From: a virus | Virus record (IMG/VR): IMGVR_UViG_3300027645_000004 | Span: 1 to 26,359 of that record | Reading direction: 5' to 3' (one strand) | Length of the DNA stretch: 26,359 nt | Part shown: in pieces, positions 6,664 to 12,693 of the stretch | How positions within the stretch are numbered: position 1 is the stretch's first letter | Layout of the letters: each line of letters starts with the position of its first letter | Notes under the pieces: generated by a model | What the model was told of the DNA's origin: nothing | The model's input: only the letters and a program-made list of their open reading frames with translations | Databases searched by the model: none | Made by a program: the position numbers and the translations under genes

Positions 6664-7028
6664 TGCCCGACGCGGTCACGATCAGCCGCACTGACGTCCT
6701 GCGCTGCAATCGGCTGCGCGGTCTGAGCGTGGCGACCTGCAGCTGCCGCACCGGACCCGACACGCCGGATAATCACGCCGGCTGGCTCGAGTGCCCGCCT
6801 GGCGCGCGCGGTGTCTTGGAAAACTGGCTCATCGAGGAATGTAGAAGCCTCGCGAAGCCCGTTGTGCTGGCGACCGCCTTCATCACCCCGCGCCCGCCCA
6901 AGGGCAACGAGCGGCCGTTGGCGCAATACACCGGCGAGCACTGCGATAATTGCGGCGGCCTGGAAATGGTGCGGACGGGCGCCTGCTCAACCTGCCAGCA
7001 ATGCGGCACCAGCGGCGGGTGCGGGTGA
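6663..7028 (+). CDS. zinc-ribbon protein with RNR-like C-terminal cysteine motif
   Basis: 121 residues starting at ATG 6663, overlapping the previous stop by one base. The C-terminal 30 residues read CDNCGGLEMVRTGACSTC then QQCGTSGGC, with Cys94/97, Cys108/111/114 and Cys120. This resembles the zinc-ribbon tail of class II (B12-dependent) ribonucleotide reductases. Here it stands alone on a short N-terminal segment with Cys15, Cys26 and Cys28. No reductase catalytic domain is encoded nearby. It may be a zinc-binding adaptor, or the tail may have been captured from a reductase. The function is otherwise unknown. Confidence 0.72.
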   Translation: MPDAVTISRTDVLRCNRLRGLSVATCSCRTGPDTPDNHAGWLECPPGARGVLENWLIEECRSLAKPVVLATAFITPRPPKGNERPLAQYTGEHCDNCGGLEMVRTGACSTCQQCGTSGGCG

Positions 7029-7032
7029 TCCA

Positions 7033-7368
7033 ATGGCTGAGCCCGGTCAAACCGTGCTGCGGGTGGTCAACCGGATCGACGGGGTGCCGACCCCGGCCGA
7101 CGGCGGATACATCGTCGAATACGATCCGCGGCTGGGCTGGGAGCCCAGCTGGCAGGCGGGGTCACCTTGGGACATATATTGGGCGGGCGGTTATGACCGC
7201 CGGTTCAAGCTGGTCACCTCGGCCGACATCAAAAAGGCGCGCGGCTTCCCGAGCCTCGTGGAGGCGCTCGAATACTGGCGCCAGGTCTGCCCGAATGAGC
7301 CGCGGCGCCCTGACGGCCGGCCTAATCGCCCGCTGACCGCCTTCACCTGTGAGGTGGCGCGAGCATGA
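7033..7368 (+). CDS. hypothetical phage protein
   Basis: 111 residues from ATG 7033, 4 nt after the previous stop and overlapping the next gene by 4 nt. A longer frame from 6811 exists but would lie inside the previous gene, so the internal ATG is preferred. The sequence is Gly/Trp/Tyr-rich in the middle (YDPRLGWEPSWQAGSPWDIYWAGG is split here as YDPRLGWEPSW and GSPWDIYWAGG). A helical end follows (SLVEALEYWRQVC). It has the look of a small soluble phage protein. No domain is recognised. Confidence 0.7.
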   Translation: MAEPGQTVLRVVNRIDGVPTPADGGYIVEYDPRLGWEPSWQAGSPWDIYWAGGYDRRFKLVTSADIKKARGFPSLVEALEYWRQVCPNEPRRPDGRPNRPLTAFTCEVARA

Positions 7369-7706
7369 CCTACATCGAGAGAAGCAGCGTTCCGTGCAAT
7401 GGGTGCACGGCTTGTTGCCAGGGCGAGCTCGTCGTGCTCGACCCCGAAGCTGGTGATGACCCCGCGCTGTATCTGACGCGGCAGTCGGCGGACGGTGCCC
7501 ATCACGCGCTTCAACAAAAAGCGAATGGCGACTGCGTCTATCTCGGCCCCAGCGGCTGCTCGATCTGGGCGCGCGCACCGGCAATGTGCCGAACCTTCGA
7601 CTGTCGCAAGTTCTTCCTCCGGTTTAACCGAGCGGCGCGCCGGCGCATGAAGGACGGGAAGGATATTTTCGACGCGGGTCGCGCTCGATTGGGCTCGCTG
7701 CAATGA
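7365..7706 (+). CDS. YkgJ-like cysteine-cluster protein
   Basis: 113 residues. The pattern PCNGCTACCQGE (Cys11/14/17/18), then GDCVYLGPSGCSIW (Cys57, Cys65) and MCRTFDCRKF (Cys75, Cys80) matches the YkgJ/CxxCxxCC family, which binds iron or zinc. All eight cysteines expected of the motif are present. The cellular role of the family is poorly known, and it is common in phages among small accessory genes. Both ends are 4-nt overlaps with unrelated small genes. Confidence 0.85.
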   Translation: MTYIERSSVPCNGCTACCQGELVVLDPEAGDDPALYLTRQSADGAHHALQQKANGDCVYLGPSGCSIWARAPAMCRTFDCRKFFLRFNRAARRRMKDGKDIFDAGRARLGSLQ

Positions 7707-8185
7707 CCGAGCCGGTGTTCTTTGTCGTGGAGCGGTGCCCTGGCGGCGAGACGGCGGCGATCTACCACGAGCGGCTGCCCGAACGGCTGACGCGCAAGAC
7801 CGCCACACCGCTGGTCTATGCGCTGCGCCTCGACCGGCTGGCGGGCGGTGAGCATTGGGCCAAGCTGACGATGGTGGCGCTCTATGCTCATTACTGCTGG
7901 CTGCGTGATGCCGGCAAGCTGCCGCCGGCGAACCTCGCCGATCCGCCGCGCGCAAAGGGCGAGCAGGGCGTCACGCGCGGCGAATACTGGACTCCGCCGG
8001 CGCGCGCCTGGCCGGAACGCCCGGCCGATCCATTCCCGGCCCCGAGCGATCTCGCGCTGAAGCCTGATGCCGTCGCCTTCATCAGATCGGGGGAGCACTA
8101 CGAGCGTGCGGCTACCGCCCCCGATCCGCGGCCGTCGCCTTCCAGAGAGGATGACGGCCGCGGCATCTTTCTGGGCCTGACATGA
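7703..8185 (+). CDS. hypothetical protein
   Basis: 160 residues, 4-nt overlaps at both ends. The first 75 residues look folded (FFVVERCPGGETAAIYHERL, then HWAKLTMVALYAHYCWLRDAG). The second half is Pro/Arg-rich and probably unstructured, with PPARAWPERPADPFPAPSD. No signal peptide or known motif is seen. It belongs to the chain of small overlapping accessory genes downstream of ssb. The function is not recognisable. Confidence 0.68.
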   Translation: MTEPVFFVVERCPGGETAAIYHERLPERLTRKTATPLVYALRLDRLAGGEHWAKLTMVALYAHYCWLRDAGKLPPANLADPPRAKGEQGVTRGEYWTPPARAWPERPADPFPAPSDLALKPDAVAFIRSGEHYERAATAPDPRPSPSREDDGRGIFLGLT

Positions 8186-8511
8186 GCGGCTGGATCGATC
8201 CGCTCGGCGTGCGCGCCCTCTATCGCTTCGTCCAGGCGGAGCAGCTGCGGCTGCTGGGGCTGATAGCGGAGCAGGGCCGATTACACCCCGACGGCCGCCG
8301 GGTGGCGCGATACCGGGCGCGCTACGCGCAGCTTTGCCGAGTGCAAGCGCTGATCCAGGGCGTCGAGCGCCCGGGACTCGAACTGCGCCCGCACAAGGCG
8401 CTGGTCAACCAGCACCCCGATCGCCCTGACCTGATCCGCGCGATCGACGGGCACTATCACAGCTTCCTCCACGATTACGACTTGCGGCAGCGGGAGGCGC
8501 GTCAGCCATGA
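8182..8511 (+). CDS. hypothetical protein, helical
   Basis: 109 residues, linked by 4-nt overlaps on both sides. It is rich in Arg, Leu and Gln and is predicted by eye to be helical through most of its length, with the motif VARYRARYAQLCRVQALIQG around residues 38-57. There is no cysteine cluster, signal peptide or membrane segment. I do not recognise the family. It may be a small accessory factor of the early operon. Confidence 0.65.
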   Translation: MSGWIDPLGVRALYRFVQAEQLRLLGLIAEQGRLHPDGRRVARYRARYAQLCRVQALIQGVERPGLELRPHKALVNQHPDRPDLIRAIDGHYHSFLHDYDLRQREARQP

Positions 8512-8693
8512 GCGCGGACCCGCTGCTCGACCGCATCCTCTACGACTGCAAGCTGTCGGGCGGCACCATGCCGATCTGCATCGTGGTCAAAGACGAGGCT
8601 GAAAAGGCGCGCGGCCTGGCGCTAGGCCGCCACAACAACCGGACGATCACCTTCGCGAGCGAAGCCGAAGTCCCGAGAGTGCGGCCATCATGA
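8508..8693 (+). CDS. hypothetical small protein
   Basis: 61 residues from ATG 8508, overlapping neighbours by 4 nt at both ends. It contains a beta-like segment MPICIVVKDEAEKARGLALG (residues 20-39) followed by RTITFASEAE. It looks like a small alpha/beta domain. No family is recognised. Its main support is the junction pattern and the codon use, both like its neighbours. Confidence 0.6.
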   Translation: MSADPLLDRILYDCKLSGGTMPICIVVKDEAEKARGLALGRHNNRTITFASEAEVPRVRPS

Positions 8694-8968
8694 AAACCGT
8701 AATTGTTGCCTTTGCCGCGTTTGCCGCCATTGCGCCAGCTCAGGCCGAAGTCAATCTCGATCAAGCACAAGCTTACCTCGCCGTTCTCGATGCAGCCCTT
8801 GCGGCGGCAGCGGTTGCGCAACAACAGGCGCACGCAACGCTGGAACGGCTGCCACTGGATGATCCGTTACGCCCACCACTGATTGCCCTTCAGAAAGGCA
8901 ACGACAACACCTTTGAGCTGCTTAAAGCTCTTTCAGTCGCTGTTCACAGAAGTTGGGAAAGTAAATGA
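8690..8968 (+). CDS. small secreted/periplasmic protein with signal peptide
   Basis: 92 residues. The N-terminus MKTVIVAFAAFAAIAPAQAE is a typical Sec signal peptide with an AQA cleavage site near residue 19. The mature part (about 73 residues) is helical and Ala/Gln-rich, ending SVAVHRSWESK. Base composition is lower in GC than the genes around it, suggesting separate acquisition. It lies directly upstream of the papain-like peptidase gene with an ATGA overlap, so the two may act together at the envelope. A role as a chaperone, inhibitor or substrate of that peptidase is speculation. Confidence 0.65.
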   Translation: MKTVIVAFAAFAAIAPAQAEVNLDQAQAYLAVLDAALAAAAVAQQQAHATLERLPLDDPLRPPLIALQKGNDNTFELLKALSVAVHRSWESK

Positions 8969-9774
8969 TCGCGCTGTCACGAGGGACCGGCTGGCGCCGG
9001 CAGCGACCCGATCACCGCGACCGGCTCTACTCCGCGCCGGCGCCGGTGCTGCGCCAGCTGCCGGCGGTCGTCGACTTGCGGCACTCGGGGTTCTCAATGC
9101 CGGTCTACGATCAACTGGCTACCTCGTCCTGCACGGGCAACGGCCCTGGCGCGCTCGTGCACTTCTGCCTGATCAAAGAGGGGCTGGCGACACCGCAGCA
9201 AGTCCCGTCGCGGCTTTTCGCCTATTACAACGGGCGCGAGATCACCGGCGACACCACGATCGACGGCGGCGCCGAGATTCGCGACGTCATCAAGGGCCTC
9301 GTCACGCATGGCATCTGCTTCGAGTGCGGGCCCGATGGAGCCGTGCGGCCGGAGGACTGGCCCTTCGACCCGCGCGCGGTGCTGACGAAGCCGCCGCAGG
9401 CCTGCTACGACGCCGCGCTCAAAGACCGGGCGCTCGAATACCAGGCGGTCCCGCAGGTCATCAACCAGCTGCGCGCGTGCCTGGCCGACGGCTTTCCCTT
9501 CACGTTCGGGATGAACGTCTTCGCCGAGTTCGACGGGCAAGAGGTCGACCAGACCGGCAGGCTGCCGATGCCGGGACCCAATGAGGCGAGCGCATCCGGC
9601 CACTGCGTCGATGCCTGGGGCTTCGATGACACCAATCGCTGTTTTCTGATCCGCAACAGTTGGGGTCCGCTTTGGTCCAAGTCGATGAAGGGGTTTTTCT
9701 TGATTCCGTATGAATATGTGATTGACCCAAACCTGAGCTCGGATTTCTGGACTATTAGGACCGTTGGCGCATGA
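8965..9774 (+). CDS. papain-like (C1 family) cysteine peptidase
   Basis: 269 residues. It has the C1 catalytic set in papain order: Gln50 and Cys56 in VYDQLATSSCTGNG, with the same six-residue spacing as in papain, His213 in ASGHCVDAWGFDD, and Asn231 in IRNSWGPLW. The short N-terminal segment before Gln50 leaves little room for a pro-peptide. No signal peptide is visible, so it may act in the cytoplasm or in the virion. C1 peptidases are unusual in small phage genomes. Possible roles are prohead maturation, host protein cleavage or lysis. It is placed far from the portal, which argues weakly against maturation. It overlaps neighbours by 4 nt. Confidence 0.87.
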   Translation: MIALSRGTGWRRQRPDHRDRLYSAPAPVLRQLPAVVDLRHSGFSMPVYDQLATSSCTGNGPGALVHFCLIKEGLATPQQVPSRLFAYYNGREITGDTTIDGGAEIRDVIKGLVTHGICFECGPDGAVRPEDWPFDPRAVLTKPPQACYDAALKDRALEYQAVPQVINQLRACLADGFPFTFGMNVFAEFDGQEVDQTGRLPMPGPNEASASGHCVDAWGFDDTNRCFLIRNSWGPLWSKSMKGFFLIPYEYVIDPNLSSDFWTIRTVGA

Positions 9775-9851
9775 GCGCGAATTTAGCCGTCATCTGCCCG
9801 CTGACCGGACAGCCGTGCCCCCGCGGCTGCCCCCGCCGGCGCGGTGAATGA
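9771..9851 (+). CDS. 26-residue Cys-rich peptide
   Basis: A short frame from ATG 9771 overlaps the peptidase stop by 4 nt and ends in a TGA that overlaps the next ATG at 9848. The product is MSANLAVICPLTGQPCPRGC followed by PRRRGE, with Cys9, Cys16 and Cys20, which could form a small zinc knuckle. The double 4-nt overlap is the same as for every neighbour and is the main support. Without it the next gene would lie 73 nt away from the peptidase. Confidence 0.55.
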   Translation: MSANLAVICPLTGQPCPRGCPRRRGE

Positions 9852-10132
9852 GCAAAATGGGTCCGCTCGGTGCGGCCCGAGATATGGCTCACCGGCGCGA
9901 AGATAGAGCGCGGCGCCGAAAATTTGGCGGTTGCCTGGTGTCGCTGATCCTCTTGCCGTCGCTGTTTCTGCTCGGCGGCTGCGGGATGTTTGTGATGGGG
10001 GTCTCCGCCGCCGGCGGCCTGGTGACGTTCGCCAAGGATGTGCTCGATCTCGATGTTGCTTGGCATCAGCGCACGCCCAACAAGACGCCGATCGACAAGG
10101 CGCTGCTGCCCATGTTGGAGATCCCGAAATGA
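9848..10132 (+). CDS. small membrane protein with lipobox-like motif
   Basis: 94 residues. A basic N-terminus (AHRREDRARRRKFGG) is followed by a hydrophobic helix CLVSLILLPSLFLLGGC at about residues 29-45. The helix ends in LGGC, a lipobox-like motif, although the long N-terminal region (over 40 residues before the Cys) is atypical for a lipoprotein. It could equally be a single-pass membrane protein of the holin/spanin type, but no lysis partner is visible. It overlaps neighbours by 4 nt. Confidence 0.65.
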   Translation: MSKMGPLGAARDMAHRREDRARRRKFGGCLVSLILLPSLFLLGGCGMFVMGVSAAGGLVTFAKDVLDLDVAWHQRTPNKTPIDKALLPMLEIPK

Positions 10133-10458
10133 GCGACACGCTGCAACGGCTATGCAAATGGCGGGCGATCTTCGCCGGCTGGCAGCTCGGGACCCGCGTC
10201 AAGGAAGACCCGGAAGCGCAGGCGGTGCGCGACCAACGCGAGCTGACGCTGCTGTTGCGGGCCGAGCTCAGTGCGCTCACCGCGCTGCTGATCGAAAAAG
10301 GCATCATCGGCCAGGAGCAATTCGCCGCGCAGATCGATCGCGAGGCGGAACTCCTGATGGCTTCGCTGGAAAGGCGGTTCCCCGGCGCCAGGGCTCAGCT
10401 GGACGGTATGCACCTGAGCCGCGAGGCTTTCGTCTGGATGCGGAATTTCCCGCCGTGA
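10129..10458 (+). CDS. hypothetical protein, helical
   Basis: 109 residues from ATG 10129, in the 4-nt overlap chain. Long amphipathic helices dominate (LTLLLRAELSALTALLIEKG around residues 40-59, then EAELLMASLERRF). It may oligomerise through these helices. No domain, signal peptide or cysteine motif is seen. A longer frame opens at 9931 but would overlap two other genes, so the ATG at the overlap is chosen. Confidence 0.68.
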   Translation: MSDTLQRLCKWRAIFAGWQLGTRVKEDPEAQAVRDQRELTLLLRAELSALTALLIEKGIIGQEQFAAQIDREAELLMASLERRFPGARAQLDGMHLSREAFVWMRNFPP

Positions 10459-10652
10459 CAAACCCGCGGATCGTCGAATGCGACGCCTGTCAGGGCGAGC
10501 GCGGCTTCGAGCATGTGACCGGCTACGATCCGCGCGACGGCAGCCTGACCGGCTGGATTGAGCCGTGCGATGCTTGCGCTGGGAGGGGCGTCGTCGTGCT
10601 CGAGGCCGAATTGATCGAGCAAGAGGATTTGGACAATCAAAGCGCGGCGTAA
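10455..10652 (+). CDS. DnaJ-like zinc-finger protein
   Basis: 65 residues from GTG 10455, overlapping the previous stop (GTGA). Two motifs are separated by about 30 residues: CDACQGERGFE and CDACAGRGVVV. They resemble the CxxCxGxG repeats of the DnaJ cysteine-rich domain. Phage proteins of this size with one such zinc unit are common, and their role is unknown. It is the last gene of the plus-strand run and meets the minus-strand operon tail to tail with a 16-nt overlap. Confidence 0.72.
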   Translation: MTNPRIVECDACQGERGFEHVTGYDPRDGSLTGWIEPCDACAGRGVVVLEAELIEQEDLDNQSAA

Positions 10653-10738
10653 ATCAGGCCGGCCAGGACGAGCAGCCAGAAGACCCGCGAGCGCACGATC
10701 AGAAAAATGATCAGGATCGCGACGAGCGTGCCGATCAT
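10637..10738 (-). CDS. 33-residue membrane peptide
   Basis: A short minus-strand frame whose ATG (10736-10738) overlaps the stop of the upstream gene in an ATGA junction. The peptide is MIGTLVAILIIFLIVRSRVF plus 13 more hydrophobic residues. It has one or two hydrophobic helices around a central RSR. It could be a small membrane regulator or a holin-like peptide. The coupling and the composition argue for a gene. It is the last gene of its operon. Confidence 0.6.
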   Translation of the reverse strand: MIGTLVAILIIFLIVRSRVFWLLVLAGLIYAAL

Positions 10739-11271
10739 TCGGCGTCTTCCTCGCGCGGCCGCTGCACCGCGCCGGCGCCGCTCTCGGCATGGACGCTCCG
10801 GTCGGTGTACCCGAAGGGGAACCGGAAAAGCGGGTCGAGGATGCACCAAAGATGAAATTGGTTGGCGGTGTCGACGAGCCGACTTTCCGCGGGGTAGAGC
10901 TCGATCGCCTCGCACTCGGGGCCGACCAGCTGGTTTTTGATGCGCTGAAAATCGCGCCAGTCGCGCGCCGCGCCGCGATCGAGGCGGCGGATCGACAACT
11001 GCACGATCGGCGTGTTGCGCCCGTTTAGCGTCAGCGGAGGCCAGCGGATGACGTGCGCCTGATATCGATCGTTTTTCCAGACCTCGGACGCCTTCTGCGC
11101 GCTGCGCGCGATCATTCCGCGGATCTGCGCGTCGTCGAGGTCGGGCGCGACCTGGCGACAATGGGCGACCATGTTCTCGATCTGAGCCGGGGTCCGCGGG
11201 TCGAGGGTGGCGCGCCGCATCGGCAGCCACCCTCCCTGCGCCTTCAAGGCGCGTCGCTCGCTCCGGTTCAT
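10735..11271 (-). CDS. DUF7694-type phage protein
   Basis: 178 residues from the internal ATG at 11271. The frame extends to 11334, but the later start sits in a 4-nt overlap with the upstream gene. The core VIRWPPLTLNGRNTPIVQLS, then DWRDFQRIKNQLVGPECEAI and ELYPAESRLVDTANQFHLW, matches a conserved domain of unknown function found in many phages and actinobacteria, from memory DUF7694. The highly conserved DWRD.QRIKN and RLVDTANQ.HLW elements suggest an enzyme or nucleic-acid-binding site. The Arg-rich N-terminus may contact DNA or RNA. Confidence 0.82.
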   Translation of the reverse strand: MNRSERRALKAQGGWLPMRRATLDPRTPAQIENMVAHCRQVAPDLDDAQIRGMIARSAQKASEVWKNDRYQAHVIRWPPLTLNGRNTPIVQLSIRRLDRGAARDWRDFQRIKNQLVGPECEAIELYPAESRLVDTANQFHLWCILDPLFRFPFGYTDRSVHAESGAGAVQRPREEDAE

Positions 11272-11447
11272 CGCGCGGGCGCCGGCGGGATCGCCATCAG
11301 CACCGTCTCGCCCTGCGACAGCTTCACCTCGCAATCAAGATAGCGACCAAGCGCCAGCTCAAATGCGCGATGCGCCTCGGGAAGATGATCGAAGCCCTGG
11401 CGCAGCACCTCCTCGGGGCTGCGCGCGATCGCAATCTCGAATTTCAT
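11268..11447 (-). CDS. hypothetical small protein
   Basis: 59 residues from ATG 11447, preferred over a longer frame from 11531 because it makes a 4-nt overlap with the upstream gene (11444-11447). The sequence starts MKFEIAIARSPEEVLRQGFD and ends in a beta-like CEVKLSQGETVLMAIPPAP. It looks like a small alpha/beta protein. The family is not recognised. It is cotranscribed with the DUF7694-type gene. Confidence 0.62.
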   Translation of the reverse strand: MKFEIAIARSPEEVLRQGFDHLPEAHRAFELALGRYLDCEVKLSQGETVLMAIPPAPAR

Positions 11448-11686
11448 CGCTGCGCCTCGACCAGCGTAGTCGCAATGTCGAGCGCGACGTGGAAGGGCGA
11501 CGGGATTACCGACGTGCGCAGATAGCGCCATTGTTGCGGGCGCGGCTCGGCGCCGGGGGCGATCCCGCGCGCGTCGTCGACGAGCACGCGCCGATAGAAG
11601 GCGACGGCCGCGCCGTCGTCGGTCGCGGAGACGATCGCGCGATGTGAGCCGTCGCTTGAAAGTATGGTCAAAAAATCATGGGGCAT
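11444..11686 (-). CDS. hypothetical small protein, first gene of minus-strand operon
   Basis: 80 residues from ATG 11686. A longer frame to 12061 exists, but its extra 125 residues are Arg/Ala/Pro-rich and cross candidate promoter DNA, so the ATG at MPHDFLTILSSDGSHRAIVS is preferred. The protein alternates strands and a helix (VSATDDGAAVAFYRRVLVDD). No known domain is seen. It heads the 11686-to-10637 operon and is probably transcribed from a promoter in the divergent region. Confidence 0.62.
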   Translation of the reverse strand: MPHDFLTILSSDGSHRAIVSATDDGAAVAFYRRVLVDDARGIAPGAEPRPQQWRYLRTSVIPSPFHVALDIATTLVEAQR

Positions 11687-11954
11687 TTGAGCCGGTCCCT
11701 GTTGGGGGCGCGCGTTGCGCCCTACGAAACATAGTGCGCGAGCGCGCGGGATGGCAGGAAAAATTGCATCAAATCCTGGGCACGCAGGGCGCGATCCCGG
11801 CGCGGCAAATGCGCGGATCCTCGCTTGTGCGCGGGACGCGAAATTCGACCTGGGCGGGACAGCCGGGGCGCGCCCCGTCTTAACCACGTATCTCCTTGAC
11901 ACGCTTTTTGCGGGACAAAAGGGGTTCAAAACCATGACCGCGCCCCGACGTGCT

Positions 11955-11982
11955 GGTATAGCGCCCAGCGCGGACCCGTCTA
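11955..11982 (-). promoter_or_regulatory. candidate sigma70-type promoter for the minus operon
   Basis: Read on the minus strand, TAGACG (11977-11982) and TATACC (11955-11960) are separated by 16 nt. The match to TTGACA/TATAAT is moderate. It would give a leader of about 260 nt before ATG 11686. It is supported only by motif and position. Confidence 0.25.
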
Positions 11983-12133
11983 GGAACCCACGGCCCGCGT
12001 TTTCCCAGCATCTCGCGCGAAGATGGGCCCGCGACAGCCCCCTCTCGCGCGCCGGCTGCACCCTTGGATCACACGGCGCGCGCTCGCTCGCGAGGCGCGC
12101 GCGTCATGCAACCAGCGCAGGGCGGGTCCATCC

Positions 12134-12161
12134 TTGCTTGGGGCATTTCCTGCGCTATATC
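12134..12161 (+). promoter_or_regulatory. candidate sigma70-type promoter for the MoxR operon
   Basis: TTGCTT (12134-12139) and TATATC (12156-12161) are separated by 16 nt. It is the best plus-strand pair in the region. It would start an RNA with an unusually long leader of about 525 nt before GTG 12694. It is supported only by motif and position. Confidence 0.3.
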
Positions 12162-12597
12162 TTGGGGTGTCGAAACGCAAGCAAAGCTGGGGGCGAACTA
12201 GCAGACGGGAGGGCCCCAGCCTCCCATTCGATGACGATCGATCGGGCGATCATTCCCGAAAAGACTCGGCAGTCACGGTCCACCCGTCCAGCGGTTCAAC
12301 CCCGCACCCTCAGCGACGAGCCCGTCAGTAGCGCGCCCCCTGGACGTGAAATTCGTCAGGGCGGAAACAAAGCTCTACCCCGATCGCCACGGCCGTCGGG
12401 GACGAAAACCCGAAAACCCGATAGGAAGAATTAAGCAAAGCCTGATAAGGCAAAAATCTGGCGCATCAGGCGACCACCCTCCGCCCCTCGCCGACCGCGT
12501 TGCGATTGTCGGCAGGGCTCGACCCTTCGCCCTCGCGGGCAAGCGACGCGGTCCAAATCGCGAGGGACACCACCCCAACCCTAAGACGCTATCGACG

Positions 12598-12639
12598 CGC
12601 CCTCGTCCGCGAGGGCGACTCGATGCCGCCTTTCGGCAT
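12598..12639 (+). other. two tandem stem-loops in the MoxR leader
   Basis: The first is an 8-bp perfect stem CGCCCTCG/CGAGGGCG around a TCCG loop (12598-12617). The second is a 6-bp stem ATGCCG/CGGCAT around CCTTT (12623-12639). They are followed at once by the CTGAAAAA-loop hairpin at 12641-12673. No T-run follows, so they are unlikely to be intrinsic terminators. Confidence 0.5.
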
Positions 12640-12640
12640 T

Positions 12641-12693
12641 GCTCGACGCCGGGCTGAAAAACCCGCGCCGAGCCCCCCAAACAGGAGATCCCA
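12641..12693 (+). promoter_or_regulatory. structured translation leader L1 (CTGAAAAA loop, AAACAGGAG box)
   Basis: The hairpin spans 12641-12673, with arms GCTCG/CGAGC at its base, small bulges, and GGG-CTGAAAAA-CCC at its tip. A C-run and AAACAGGAG (12679-12687) then lead to GTG 12694 with 6-nt spacing. The 11-mer GGGCTGAAAAA recurs at 13668-13678. It is the first of the structured leaders in this operon. Confidence 0.6.

Larger units (their letters stand above)
11687..12693. other. 1-kb divergent non-coding region with structured leader
   Basis: About 1,000 nt separate two divergent operons. Overlapping frames exist on both strands, but they are Arg/Pro-rich and unlike the neighbouring proteins. 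Visible elements are: a perfect 14-bp palindrome CGGGGCGCGCCCCG (11864-11877); three GCGGGAC words between 11830 and 11917; an imperfect long hairpin (12075-12103); weak promoter-like pairs on both strands; GAAAACCC twice in tandem near 12404-12419; the inverted repeat GCCTGAT/ATCAGGC (12440-12471); CCCTCGCG/CGCGAGGG (12530-12566); and tandem hairpins (12598-12639). This looks like a regulatory hub whose 3' half is a long structured leader for the MoxR operon. Confidence 0.6.

Noticed and set aside
8883-9584. 233-codon plus frame across the peptidase gene
   Set aside because: It is a different frame over a peptidase with an intact catalytic set, and its sequence is Arg/Ala-rich without motifs.
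12346-12657. 103-codon plus frame ending in the CTGAAAAA loop before the MoxR gene
   Set aside because: Its stop position mirrors the other leaders, which is interesting, but the translation is Arg/Pro-rich, the start is a GTG without a ribosome-binding site, and it crosses several hairpins. More likely leader RNA.
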